Source of the DNA: Neisseriaceae bacterium JH1-16
GTDB taxonomy: Bacteria > Pseudomonadota > Gammaproteobacteria > Burkholderiales > Chromobacteriaceae
DNA length: 64,000 nt
Reading direction: 5' to 3'
NCBI GenBank assembly: GCA_025989215.1
Contig: JAPDNP010000006.1
Coordinates: forward strand, 186,001-250,000
Both the position numbers and the translations under genes were made by a program. The notes under the pieces were generated by a model. The model was not told where the DNA came from. It did no database searches and saw only the letters and a program-made list of their open reading frames with translations. This document shows positions 48,686-56,804 of this stretch, one piece after another. The first letter of the stretch is position 1; each line of letters opens with the position of its first letter.

Positions 48686-48976
48686 TCAGCCGAACAACAC
48701 GTCGGCGTAGGCTTCGCCCTTCTTCTTGAAGACGCTGGAGGCAAACGGGCACAGTGGCAGGATCTTCATCTGCCGTGCCCGGGCGTGGTCGACCGCCGCC
48801 TCGACCAACCGGTAGCCCAGCCCCTGGCCGCCAAAGGCCGGATCGACGTCGGTGTGGTCGATGATCATCCGGTCGTCGCCGAGCGGCGAATATGTCATCT
48901 CGGCGGCGAGCTTGGCCCCATCGAGGATCACGAAGCGGTGCTGCTCGCTCTGGTGGGTGACGGTAAGGTCGCTCAT
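48686..48976 (-). CDS. GNAT-family N-acetyltransferase (small, NATD1-like)
   Basis: 96 residues. GGQGLGYRLVEAAVDHAR is the acetyl-CoA-binding Q-x-x-G-x-G/A motif, and ILPLCPFASSVF is the typical C-terminal strand of the short yjdJ/NATD1 group. Paralogue of the protein at 49011-49295, with about half of the positions alike by eye. Substrate unknown. Confidence 0.9.
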   Translation of the reverse strand: MSDLTVTHQSEQHRFVILDGAKLAAEMTYSPLGDDRMIIDHTDVDPAFGGQGLGYRLVEAAVDHARARQMKILPLCPFASSVFKKKGEAYADVLFG

Positions 48977-49010
48977 GAAGGCTTTCTAGAGGTAATAGTT
49001 AATAGTGGGG

Positions 49011-49295
49011 TCAGAACACGTCGGCATAGGCCTCGGCCTTCTGCCTGAGCACGCTGGCGACGAAGGGGCACAGCGGCTGGATCTTGCGGCCGCTGGCACG
49101 AGCATAGGCAACCGCCGCGTCGACCAGCTGATGGCCCAGTCCCTGGCCGCCGTAGGCCGGGTCGACTTCAGTGTGGTCGATGATCAACTGCCCGTCACCG
49201 GTCGACGAATAGCTCATCACGGCGACGATCTGCTGTTGATCCAGCACCACGAAGCGTTGCTGTTCTATTTGATGGACGACCGGCAGGGTGCTCAT
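49011..49295 (-). CDS. GNAT-family N-acetyltransferase (small, NATD1-like), tandem paralogue
   Basis: 94 residues with GGQGLGHQLVDAAVAYAR and IQPLCPFVASVL, matching the neighbour at 48686 along its length. The pair arose by tandem duplication. Follows the pirin genes on the same strand with only a short gap, so it may be part of their transcript. Confidence 0.9.
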   Translation of the reverse strand: MSTLPVVHQIEQQRFVVLDQQQIVAVMSYSSTGDGQLIIDHTEVDPAYGGQGLGHQLVDAAVAYARASGRKIQPLCPFVASVLRQKAEAYADVF

Positions 49296-49322
49296 ATGCG
49301 TCTCCCTAGAGCATGCGTGGCT

Positions 49323-50189
49323 TCAGCCGGGCAGCGGGATGAACTCGCTCTCGCCCGGCACCGGGTCGAAGCGGCCGGCCGCCCAATCGGCCTTTGCTTC
49401 ATCGATGCGTTCGCGGCTGCTGGCGACGAAGTTCCAGAACATGTGGCGCCGGCCGTCGAGTGGCGCGCCACCCAGCAGCATCAGCCGCGAGTTGGCCTGC
49501 GCGGTCAGCGTCAGCGTCTGGCCGTGCTCGAACTGGGCCAGCTGGCCCGCCGCGATCGGCTCGCCGTTCACCGACACCGCGCCGCTGACCAAGTACAGCC
49601 CCTGTTCCTGATAGTCGGCGTCCAGTTCCAGCGTGGCGTCCTCGTCGAGTACCGCCGTCGCGTAGAAGGTCGGCGCGTAGGTGCTCACCGGCGAGGTCAG
49701 GCCGCCCATTCGGCCGATCAGCACCCGTAACTGCACGCCTCCCTGCTCGTAGCCGGGCAGGCTGTCGGCCGGATAGTGCTGGAAGCTGGGCTCGACGTTT
49801 TCGTACACCACCGGCAGCGCCAGCCAGGTCTGGATGCCTTGCACCACCGTCTCGTTGGCGCGGATGTCGGCCGGGATACGCTCCGAGTGAACGATGCCGC
49901 GTCCGGCCGTCATCAGGTTGATCGCGCCCGGCTCGATCCGCTGCACCGTGCCCAGGCTGTCGCGGTGCATCAGTGCGCCCGAGAACAAATAGGTCACGGT
50001 GGCAAGACCGATGTGCGGATGCGGCCGCACATCGCCCTCGGTGGTGTTCGGCTCGAAGTCGGCCGGCCCCATGTGGTCGAAGAACACGAAGGGGCCAATG
50101 CTGCGCGTTTCCAACACCGGCAACAGCCGGCGCACTGGAAAGCCGATGTCGTGGACCTTGGGCTCGATCAACTGGCGGATGACGCTCAT
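49323..50189 (-). CDS. Pirin-family protein (first of two)
   Basis: 288 residues, bicupin. The N-terminal cupin has VRPHPHIGLATVTYLFSG with the metal-binding histidines, and TAGRGIVHSER gives the further ligands. Pirins include quercetin 2,3-dioxygenases and redox cofactors of transcription; which applies is open. Lies beside a second, more YhhW-like pirin gene. Confidence 0.9.
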   Translation of the reverse strand: MSVIRQLIEPKVHDIGFPVRRLLPVLETRSIGPFVFFDHMGPADFEPNTTEGDVRPHPHIGLATVTYLFSGALMHRDSLGTVQRIEPGAINLMTAGRGIVHSERIPADIRANETVVQGIQTWLALPVVYENVEPSFQHYPADSLPGYEQGGVQLRVLIGRMGGLTSPVSTYAPTFYATAVLDEDATLELDADYQEQGLYLVSGAVSVNGEPIAAGQLAQFEHGQTLTLTAQANSRLMLLGGAPLDGRRHMFWNFVASSRERIDEAKADWAAGRFDPVPGESEFIPLPG

Positions 50190-50243
50190 GGTTCTCTCCC
50201 TCTTGGACAGGCGCTGCTTGGTTAGGTTACGCCGAATCCGTTT

Positions 50244-51101
50244 TCAAAAGCGACCGTTGCGGAAATCGTCGATCGCCTGTTCGACCTCGTCACGGCTGTT
50301 CATCACGAACGGCCCCCATTGCGCGATCGGCTCGCCGAGCGGCCGGCCGGCGATCAGCAGCAGCCGGGCACCGTCCGCGCTCTGCAGCGTGACGCCGTCC
50401 GCAGCCGGCTGGTTGCCCAGCACCGCCATCTGCTGTTGGCGCACCGTCTGGCCGCGCCCGCCGACCTGTGCCTCGCCCTGGTAGACGTAGACGAAGGCAT
50501 TGTGCCCGCGCGGGATCGCCAGCGTCTCGTGGCCGCCGACGGCCAGCGTTAGGTCCAGGTACAGCGGCTCGGTGTCCGGGCGGTGTACCGCGCCGGCATG
50601 GCCGTCGCTGTCGCCGGCGATCTGCTTGATCGCATTGCCGCTGGCGCTGGTGTAGCGCGGAATCTCGGCATCCGGAATATCACGATAGCCCGGTTCGGCC
50701 AACTTGTTGCGTGCAGGCAGGTTCACCCACAGCTGGAAGCCGTGCATCAGGCCGTCTTCCTGCTCGGGCAGCTCCGAGTGGACGATGCCGCGTCCGGCGG
50801 TCATCCACTGCACCCCGCCGGCGGTCAGCAGGCCCTCGTTGCCGGCGTTGTCGCGGTGGCGCATCCGGCCGTCGAGCATATAGGTGACGGTCTCGAAGCC
50901 ACGGTGAGGATGATCCGGGAAGCCCGCCAGGTAGTCGTCTGGATCGTCCGAGCGGAACTCGTCGAGCATCAGGAATGGGTCGAGACGGTGCTGCAGCTCG
51001 GCGGTCAGCACCCGCGACAGCTTCACCCCGGCGCCGTCGGACACCGGCGTGCCGGTGACCAGGCGTTCCACCTCGCGGCTTTTGAAGTCAGCGTGTTTCA
51101 T
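50244..51101 (-). CDS. Pirin-family protein (second, YhhW/quercetinase-like)
   Basis: 285 residues. FPDHPHRGFETVTYMLDG and TAGRGIVHSELPE carry the conserved metal histidines and glutamate. Quercetinase activity is known for some members. It is followed by the other pirin gene and preceded by doxX, all on the minus strand. Uptake-motif core at 50694. Confidence 0.9.
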   Translation of the reverse strand: MKHADFKSREVERLVTGTPVSDGAGVKLSRVLTAELQHRLDPFLMLDEFRSDDPDDYLAGFPDHPHRGFETVTYMLDGRMRHRDNAGNEGLLTAGGVQWMTAGRGIVHSELPEQEDGLMHGFQLWVNLPARNKLAEPGYRDIPDAEIPRYTSASGNAIKQIAGDSDGHAGAVHRPDTEPLYLDLTLAVGGHETLAIPRGHNAFVYVYQGEAQVGGRGQTVRQQQMAVLGNQPAADGVTLQSADGARLLLIAGRPLGEPIAQWGPFVMNSRDEVEQAIDDFRNGRF

Positions 51102-51123
51102 ATCGGTTCCTTTACTGGCCGGT

Positions 51124-51480
51124 TCAGCGCTGCGATTCCGACGAGCGCACCAGCAGCAGCAGGCCGCCCGCCATCGCGAAGTTCTTCATCAGGTTGATGA
51201 ACTGGCCTTGGTCGGCGATGTTGTGGTGGAAGATCAGCGCGGTGACGACTGCGAAGCCCGCCAGCAGCAGCGCGATCCAGCGGGTCTGGAAGCCGACCGC
51301 CAAGGCGAGGCCGCCGCCGAGCTCCAGCAGGATCACTAGCGGCAGCAGGAAGCCGGGCACGCCCATGTGCGCCATATAGCCTTGCGTGGCCGCGTAGCCG
51401 GCGCCGAGCTTGCCGAAGCCGGAGATGACGAATACTTGGGCCAGCAGGATGCGGGAAACGATGGTGATCAGTCTGTCCAT
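51124..51480 (-). CDS. DoxX-family membrane protein
   Basis: 118 residues with four hydrophobic segments: ISGFGKL after the first, LLELGGGLALAVGFQTRW in the middle, and FHHNIADQGQFINLMKNFAMAGGLLLL at the end. Such proteins often sit beside pirins and flavin genes and are thought to take part in membrane redox or thiol stress. ATG 51480 follows GGAGTCA. Heads the minus-strand doxX-pirin-pirin-GNAT-GNAT series. Confidence 0.9.
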   Translation of the reverse strand: MDRLITIVSRILLAQVFVISGFGKLGAGYAATQGYMAHMGVPGFLLPLVILLELGGGLALAVGFQTRWIALLLAGFAVVTALIFHHNIADQGQFINLMKNFAMAGGLLLLVRSSESQR

Positions 51481-51636
51481 GTCGAGTGACTCCGTGTGAT
51501 TCCCGAGCCGGTATGGCATCCGGGTGTGAAGCTATTATTGACGGTGGGTTGCCGATATAAAAGCGCAAAAAATCTAGTCAAACCATCTGATAATTCGATA
51601 TTTAGGTGGTCAAGGGCGCTAGGCGGCGCGCGCAGT

Positions 51637-51665
51637 AAAACGGGCCACCCGATGGGTAGCCCGTT
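51637..51665 (-). terminator. Terminator of the 72-residue exported protein gene
   Basis: AACGGGC-C-ACCC, loop GAT, GGGT-A-GCCCGTT; on the minus strand TTTTAC follows. Confidence 0.75.
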
Positions 51666-51719
51666 GGCGGTACGGCTCGGCTGCTCTCACCACATCCGGT
51701 CGGCGGAGGCGTGGCCGGC

Positions 51720-51935
51720 TCAGTGGCTGCGATAGTTATCCGCGTTGTCTGCGATGGCCTTGGCCGCGTAGTCGTTGGCGGCTTGGCGTTCGACGGCGCT
51801 CTTCGCTGCCGGGGCGGCTTGTGCCACTGTTTCGCGGCCATTCAGCGCCTGGATTCGTTCGGCGCCGTGGTCGGCGTAGGCCATGCCGGTAGCCAGGGTC
51901 AGCAAAGAGGCGGCGATCAGGGTTACGGTTTTCAT
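51720..51935 (-). CDS. Small exported protein of unknown function
   Basis: About 71 residues with a signal peptide (MKTVTLIAASLLTLATGMAYA) and a short polar, alanine-rich mature part ending NADNYRSH. Two ATGs are adjacent; the inner one at 51935 has AAGGA at the better distance. It resembles the DUF4148-like class of tiny betaproteobacterial periplasmic proteins, but this is not certain. Confidence 0.75.
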   Translation of the reverse strand: MKTVTLIAASLLTLATGMAYADHGAERIQALNGRETVAQAAPAAKSAVERQAANDYAAKAIADNADNYRSH

Positions 51936-52092
51936 CATGATTTCCTTCAGTCAGTTTGCGGTTTGCCGCAGCGCGTGAGTTGGCCGAATGAGTCCGGTCT
52001 GTATGTATCGCACTGCGATGTACAGACTGTACTCCTTGAAAATGTGATAGAAAAAGCGCAAATTTCCGGTCAAAGTCATCGGGTTTTTAGAT

Positions 52093-52989
52093 ATGAACGA
52101 AATCTTTCCGCGCACCTCGCTGGAGCAATGGCGGGTGCTGATGGCGATCGTCGAGCACGGCGGCTACGCGCAGGCCGCCGAGGCGCTGCATCGCAGCCAG
52201 TCCTCGGTCAGCTATGCGGTGGCGCGTCTGCAGGAGTCGCTGGGTGTGGCGCTGCTCGAACCGGAAGGGCGCCGTATGAAGCTGACCGCCGTCGGCGACG
52301 CGCTGCTGCGCGACGCGCGGCCGCTGATCGACGCCGCCCTGCGGCTGGAGGGGCGGGCGCGGGCACTCGACCAGGGCTGGGAGCCGGAGGTGACGCTGGC
52401 GGTCGACGCGCTGTTTCCCACCCGCTTGCTGCTCAAGGCCTTGGCCGAATTCGCCGGCAGCTGTGCGCAGACCCGGGTGCAGGTACACGAGGTAGTGATG
52501 TCCGGTGCCGACGAGGCGCTCTACGCCGGCAAGGTCGAGCTGGCGGTGGTGCGGCGGGTGCCGCAGGGCTTCATCGGCGACTGGCTGATGGACGTGGAGT
52601 TGGTGGCGGTGGCCGCGCCGGGCCATGTGCTGTTCGAACTGGGGCGCGATCTGACGCTGGCCGATCTGGTGATGCACAACCAGGTGGTGCTGCGCGACTC
52701 GGGCGAGCGCAATCCGCGCGACGACGGCTGGCTCGGCGCCGAACGGCGCTGGACGCTGGGCAATGCGCAGACCGCCATCGAGGTGGTCGAGGCCGGCCTC
52801 GGCTTCGCCTGGCTGCCGATCGACCGGGTCGAATCGCAGCTGGCCGACGGGCGTCTGTTACGCCTGCCGCTCAAATGCGGTCAGACGCGCAAGGGCGACC
52901 TGTCGCTGGTGTATGCCGATCCGGAACACACCGGTATGGCGGTGAAGGCACTGGCCGACTGCCTGCGCGCGGTGGCGGCGCGGCCATGA
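52093..52989 (+). CDS. LysR-family transcriptional regulator
   Basis: 298 residues; helix-turn-helix YAQAAEALHRSQSSVSYAVARLQESLG at about 25-51, then an effector domain. It is divergent from the small exported protein and next to the doxX/pirin series, so it may regulate one of them. Uptake-motif core at 52441. No obvious ribosome site, a common trait of low-expressed regulators. Confidence 0.9.
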   Translation: MNEIFPRTSLEQWRVLMAIVEHGGYAQAAEALHRSQSSVSYAVARLQESLGVALLEPEGRRMKLTAVGDALLRDARPLIDAALRLEGRARALDQGWEPEVTLAVDALFPTRLLLKALAEFAGSCAQTRVQVHEVVMSGADEALYAGKVELAVVRRVPQGFIGDWLMDVELVAVAAPGHVLFELGRDLTLADLVMHNQVVLRDSGERNPRDDGWLGAERRWTLGNAQTAIEVVEAGLGFAWLPIDRVESQLADGRLLRLPLKCGQTRKGDLSLVYADPEHTGMAVKALADCLRAVAARP

Positions 52990-53044
52990 AAAAGGCCGCC
53001 CGGTATTAGGCGGGCGGCCGGTCAACAGGAAGGGGCGGGGGGCG

Positions 53045-53716
53045 TCATCGCTGTTGGCCCAGCAGATACTCTTCCAGTGCCTTGCCGGCCGACAGGATGT
53101 GGAAGCGGATGAATTCGGCCGCTTCCTGTACCTTGCCCTGACGGCACATCTCCAGCATCTGGGTGTGCTCGGCGTGGGCGCGTTCCTTGGTATGAGTGAA
53201 CAGGATCTGCATCCGGGTGTAGCGGTCGGTCTTGTTGTGCAGCTGTTCGATCATCGCCAGCGTGTTCGGCCGGGCGGCGGCACGGTACAGCGCCAGGTGG
53301 AAGCGCGAGTTCAATTCGCCCCAGTGGCGGACATCGTCGGTGTTCAGCGCCGTTTCGAATTCGGCCAGCGTCGCCGCGGCGGCGTCGTGGTCTGCCTTGG
53401 TCTGCTGCGGAATCGCGGCTGCCAGCAAGGAACTCTCCAGCATCGCGCGGACTTCCAGCAGTTCCAGCACGTCGTCGAGCGACAGCTTCGATACTACGGC
53501 GCCCTTGTGGTCGATGATCTGGATCAGGCCCTCCGCCTCCAACTGACGCAAGGCCTCGCGCACCGGCACGCGGCTGACGCCGTATTCATTGGACAGGGCT
53601 TCCTGGCGCAGTTGTTGGCCATCGGTGAATTCGCCGGACAGGATGCGCTGGCGTAGCGACTCGGTCACCGCGCTGGTGAGTGTCTGCCGCTTGATGGGCT
53701 GCAAAATGGTCGTCAT
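53045..53716 (-). CDS. GntR-family (FadR/FCD subfamily) transcriptional regulator
   Basis: 223 residues. The winged helix contains QLRQEALSNEYGVSRVPVREALRQLEAEGL, and the all-helical FCD domain has the metal-ligand pattern D...H in the LNSRFHLALYRAA segment and H in EHTQMLEMC. Such regulators sense organic acids. A perfect inverted repeat 24 bases upstream (53740-53755) is a likely autoregulatory site. No metabolic gene is adjacent. Confidence 0.92.
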   Translation of the reverse strand: MTTILQPIKRQTLTSAVTESLRQRILSGEFTDGQQLRQEALSNEYGVSRVPVREALRQLEAEGLIQIIDHKGAVVSKLSLDDVLELLEVRAMLESSLLAAAIPQQTKADHDAAAATLAEFETALNTDDVRHWGELNSRFHLALYRAAARPNTLAMIEQLHNKTDRYTRMQILFTHTKERAHAEHTQMLEMCRQGKVQEAAEFIRFHILSAGKALEEYLLGQQR

Positions 53717-53739
53717 GGTGAGCAGTCTCTGGTTATCGG

Positions 53740-53755
53740 ATACATGCTAATGTAT
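53740..53755. promoter_or_regulatory. Candidate GntR operator
   Basis: ATACAT-GCTA-ATGTAT, a perfect six-base inverted repeat just before the GntR gene start. GntR/FCD regulators often bind such short AT-rich palindromes and repress themselves. Confidence 0.55.
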
Positions 53756-54150
53756 TCGATGCTATAGGACTGTTGCTTGTCCGACAAGTGCCAATCTGCA
53801 ATTTCTTTAGATTAAATAGTCACTTCGGTGTGCATGAATTGCGCTTAAGGGCAGTTGAGCAGAAATTGATGGCACGTCGGATATTGTCGCCGATCGGTTT
53901 GTAAGACTGTATACGATCGCCGGTGGATGAAAAATGCTAATGCGGCAGTAAAAACATTAGTTTCACCGGTTAGCTCGGCTGCCTTATGCTTTCCACGTTT
54001 ACATCTTAGCGACAAGACTTTACCAGAATGCGCCGTACTAGCTCCAGTCCCGGACGGGCGGTGCGGTGTTTTGGGAAGAGTGATCGGGGGCTTCCCGGTT
54101 CTGGCCATGGGGGCCGCTGGTTGGGGTGTGGGTGGATAAGGAGAGATAAC
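53756..54150. other. Intergenic region upstream of the 30-residue gene
   Basis: AT-rich from about 53756 to 54020, then G+C-rich. It should contain promoters for the GntR gene (minus) and for the small gene at 54151. No protein-like frame; long frames on the minus strand here run through tRNA-like or repeat-free DNA without similarity to anything I know. Confidence 0.5.
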
Positions 54151-54243
54151 ATGGAGAAACTGGCATCGTTCAAGGCGCTGTTCGGGATGATTGCGGCAGC
54201 GTCGATGAAGGCGGGTCGGCAGAGTCATCGTCACCACCACTGA
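54151..54243 (+). CDS. Very small protein (30 residues), function unknown
   Basis: Reads MEKLASFKALFGMIAAASMK then a basic/histidine-rich tail (GRQSHRHHH). A textbook AAGGAGA lies seven bases before the ATG, which is the main support. The first 20 residues form an amphipathic or weakly hydrophobic helix, the tail could bind metal. No family recognised. Stands alone 170 bases before the tRNA cluster terminator. Confidence 0.5.
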   Translation: MEKLASFKALFGMIAAASMKAGRQSHRHHH

Positions 54244-54363
54244 GTGCGGCGCGGACCGATGCGACCGACGGCCGGATCGGTCCGGCGCTAGGGAAGGGCT
54301 GCGTGCCCGCCTGGATGCCGACGGGCCGAGGTGATGCTTGGCGGCATGACACGGTGACAGGAC

Positions 54364-54400
54364 ATGAAAAAAGCCCTTGCTTCGCAAGGGCTTTTTTCAT
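54364..54400 (-). terminator. Terminator of the tRNA cluster
   Basis: Seventeen-base-pair perfect stem ATGAAAAAAGCCCTTGC and its complement, loop TTC, with six Ts inside the arm; four bases beyond the last tRNA-His. Confidence 0.92.
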
Positions 54401-54404
54401 TAAC

Positions 54405-54481
54405 TGGGGTGGATGATGGGACTCGAACCCACGACAACTGGAATCACAATCCAGGACTCTACCAACTGAGCTACATCCACC
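54405..54481 (-). tRNA. tRNA-His (GTG), second copy in transcript
   Basis: Cloverleaf with anticodon GTG in the loop TTGTGAT, the extra G-1 base opposite the discriminator C that marks tRNA-His, T-loop TTCGAGT and an encoded CCA. Acceptor pair GTGGATG/CATCCAC. Confidence 0.97.
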
Positions 54482-54525
54482 ACTGAAACGGTGCATCGAC
54501 GCGGTAAGGCGACGAGTAAAACTGG

Positions 54526-54602
54526 TGGGGTGGATAATGGGACTCGAACCCACGACAACTGGAATCACAATCCAGGACTCTACCAACTGAGCTATATCCA
54601 CC
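54526..54602 (-). tRNA. tRNA-His (GTG), first copy in transcript
   Basis: Almost identical to the copy at 54405, anticodon GTG, encoded CCA. The acceptor is GTGGATA/TATCCAC, so one base pair has changed on both sides relative to the other copy. Confidence 0.97.
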
Positions 54603-54610
54603 GCCGAAAC

Positions 54611-54687
54611 TGGCGCACCCGACAGGACTCGAACCTGTAACCCCCGGCTTAGAAGGCCGGTGCTCTATCCGGTTGAGCTACGGGCAC
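54611..54687 (-). tRNA. tRNA-Arg (TCT)
   Basis: 77 nt, anticodon loop CTTCTAA (anticodon TCT), T-loop TTCGAGT, encoded CCA. Reads AGA codons, which are rare in this G+C-rich genome. Confidence 0.97.
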
Positions 54688-54714
54688 GTGCCCATCGAGA
54701 TAAATCAAATTCTG

Positions 54715-54791
54715 TGGTCGGGGCGGTGGGATTCGAACTCACGACCCTCTGCTCCCAAAGCAGATGCGCTACCAGGCTGCGCTACGCCCCG
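54715..54791 (-). tRNA. tRNA-Pro (TGG)
   Basis: 77 nt, anticodon loop TTTGGGA (anticodon TGG), acceptor CGGGGCG/CGCCCCG, T-loop TTCGAAT, encoded CCA. First gene of the tRNA transcript. Confidence 0.97.
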
Positions 54792-54804
54792 ACAAGAGGA
54801 CGCC

Positions 54805-54833
54805 ACTATATGGCCTCCCTGGCCGGCTGTCAA
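54805..54833 (-). promoter_or_regulatory. Sigma70 promoter of the tRNA cluster
   Basis: On the minus strand TTGACA, a 17-base spacer, then TATAGT, followed by the G+C-rich discriminator GGCGTCC typical of growth-rate-controlled stable-RNA promoters. The start would be about 7 bases before tRNA-Pro. Confidence 0.85.
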
Positions 54834-54924
54834 CACCCGGTTGAGAAGAATGGGTAAAAAGTGCGAAAATCGTGTTTTTAAGGCGACCTTTTCAGGAAGC
54901 CCGCATCTTAGGGAAATATCAGCA

Positions 54925-55776
54925 ATGGCGGCACAACGTATTGACGGCAAGGCAGTAGCAGCGGCCCGAATCGAACGCGTACGCGAAGGCGTGCATCACC
55001 GGCTGAACAGTGGACGTCGGGCTCCGACGCTGGCGGTGATTCTGGTAGGGGACAATGCGGCGAGCGCCGTGTACGTCCGTAACAAGAAACTGGCCTGCGA
55101 GAAGGCCGAGATCCGTTCGCTGTCCTACGAACTGCCGGCTTCCACCAGCGAAGCGGACTTGCTGGCCCGCATCGACGAACTGAATGCCGATCCGACGGTC
55201 GACGGTATCCTGGTGCAACTGCCGCTGCCTGCGCATATCGATGCACAGGGCGTGATCGAGCGTATCGACCCGAAGAAGGACGTCGACGGCTTTCATCCGT
55301 ACAACGTCGGCCGCCTGGCGATCAAGCAGCCGCTGCTGCGCCCGTGCACCCCGCGCGGCGTGATGACCCTGCTGGAAGCCTACGGTATCGATCCGAAGGG
55401 TAAGAAGGCGGTGGTGGTCGGCGCATCGAACATTGTCGGCCGTCCGCAAGCGCTGGAGCTGTTGATGGCGCGCGCCACGGTGACCATCTGCCACAGTGCC
55501 ACGCAAAACCTGCAGGAAGAAGTCGGTTCGGCCGACATCCTGGTGGTCGGCGTCGGCAAGCCGAACTTCATCCCGGGCGCCTGGGTGAAGCCGGGTGCGG
55601 TGGTGATCGACGTGGGGATCAACCGTCTCGACAACGGTACGCTGTGCGGTGACGTGGAATTTGCCGCTGCCGCCGAACGGGCCGGCTACATTACGCCGGT
55701 GCCGGGCGGGGTGGGGCCGATGACGGTGGCCACGCTGCTGGAAAACACGCTGGATTCGGCCAACCTGCGCGACTGA
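54925..55776 (+). CDS. folD: Bifunctional methylenetetrahydrofolate dehydrogenase/methenyltetrahydrofolate cyclohydrolase
   Basis: 283 residues. Substrate-site signatures are [14 protein letters not shown] (with the catalytic Lys) and [11 protein letters not shown]; the nucleotide fold has [11 protein letters not shown] and the C-terminal [11 protein letters not shown]. Provides formyl- and methylene-THF. The frame extends back into the tRNA-Pro gene, but ATG 54925 is the family-consistent start. purU, which uses formyl-THF, follows. Uptake-motif core at 55755. Confidence 0.97.
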   Translation: MAAQRIDGKAVAAARIERVREGVHHRLNSGRRAPTLAVILVGDNAASAVYVRNKKLACEKAEIRSLSYELPASTSEADLLARIDELNADPTVDGILVQLPLPAHIDAQGVIERIDPKKDVDGFHPYNVGRLAIKQPLLRPCTPRGVMTLLEAYGIDPKGKKAVVVGASNIVGRPQALELLMARATVTICHSATQNLQEEVGSADILVVGVGKPNFIPGAWVKPGAVVIDVGINRLDNGTLCGDVEFAAAAERAGYITPVPGGVGPMTVATLLENTLDSANLRD

Positions 55777-55798
55777 ACGTCGGCAGGGTAGTGCTCAA

Positions 55799-55831
55799 GG
55801 CGTCTCTAAAGAACGTGTTTTTAGAGACGCC
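55799..55831 (+). other. Hairpin after folD
   Basis: Twelve-base-pair perfect stem GGCGTCTCTAAA / TTTAGAGACGCC with a nine-base loop, 23 bases after the folD stop and ahead of a second stem-loop with a T-run. Confidence 0.6.
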
Positions 55832-55843
55832 CAGACACGGGTG

Positions 55844-55877
55844 CGCCATTGCTACCCCCGGTAGCGATGGCGTTTTG
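55844..55877 (+). terminator. Terminator of folD
   Basis: CGCCATTGCTACC and GGTAGCGATGGCG (one G-T wobble) with a short loop, then TTTTGC. Confidence 0.8.
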
Positions 55878-55937
55878 CTATTCTTGGCCGGTGTGGCTAA
55901 CACCGGCCCCAACAACGATAGAGAGAACGACAGAAAT

Positions 55938-56801
55938 ATGAGCAATGCCACGCATTCGGCGACGCTGCTGATCAGCGCCCCGGACAAGAAGGGGCTGGTC
56001 GCTGCGATCGCCAACTTCCTGATGACCTACAACGCCAACATCATGCATGCCGACCAGCACCAGGACAATGTCGAGGGGCTGTTCCTGATGCGGGTACAGT
56101 GGGACTTGCGTGGTTTTACGCTGCCGATGGACGATTTTGCCGCCGCTTTCGAGCCGATCGCGCGCGAGCACGACATGGCATGGAAGGTGTCGCTGTCCAG
56201 CCGCAAGCCGCGCATGGCGATCTTCGTGTCCAAATACGAGCATTGCCTGGTCGACTTGCTGCACCGCTGGCGCATCGGCGAATTCGACTGCGACATTCCG
56301 CTGGTGATCTCCAACCATGAAGACTGCCGCCGTCTGGTCGAATTCAACGGTATCCCGTTCCATGTGATCCCGGTCACCAAGGACAACAAGGCCGAGGCCG
56401 AGGCCGAGCAGTTCCGTCTGATGGAAGAGGCTGGCGTCGATCTGGTGGTGCTGGCCCGCTATATGCAGGTGCTGTCGCACGAATTCGTCACCCGCTATCC
56501 GAACAAGGTGATCAATATCCATCACAGCTTCCTGCCGGCCTTCGACGGCGCCAAGCCCTACCACCGTGCGTTCGCGCGCGGCGTGAAGCTGATCGGCGCG
56601 ACCAGTCACTATGTGACCGAAGACCTGGACGAGGGCCCGATCATCGAGCAGGAAGTCACCCGCATCTCGCACCGCGACGAAGTGGACGACCTGGTGCAGA
56701 AGGGCCGCGATCTGGAAAAAGTGGTGCTGTCGCGCGCGGTGCGTTGGCACCTCGACCAGCGCATCCTGTCTTATAACAACAAGACCGTTATCTTTGACTG
56801 A
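55938..56801 (+). CDS. purU: Formyltetrahydrofolate deformylase
   Basis: 287 residues: an N-terminal ACT domain (ATLLISAPDKKGLVAAIANFL) and a formyltransferase-like catalytic domain with NIHHSFLPAF and SHYVTEDLDEGPIIEQ (His and Asp of the active site). It releases formate from 10-formyl-THF and balances folate pools. ATG 55938 is preceded by GAGAGA. Confidence 0.96.
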   Translation: MSNATHSATLLISAPDKKGLVAAIANFLMTYNANIMHADQHQDNVEGLFLMRVQWDLRGFTLPMDDFAAAFEPIAREHDMAWKVSLSSRKPRMAIFVSKYEHCLVDLLHRWRIGEFDCDIPLVISNHEDCRRLVEFNGIPFHVIPVTKDNKAEAEAEQFRLMEEAGVDLVVLARYMQVLSHEFVTRYPNKVINIHHSFLPAFDGAKPYHRAFARGVKLIGATSHYVTEDLDEGPIIEQEVTRISHRDEVDDLVQKGRDLEKVVLSRAVRWHLDQRILSYNNKTVIFD

Positions 56802-56804
56802 TCC

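Noticed and set aside
53845..54387. A 180-codon minus-strand frame in the GntR/tRNA intergenic region
   Set aside because: It covers the tRNA terminator and the small plus-strand gene, has no ribosome site and no protein-like composition.
54673..54924. N-terminal extension of the folD frame into the tRNA-Pro gene
   Set aside because: It would translate through a tRNA gene on the other strand; FolD proteins start at the [10 protein letters not shown] position.
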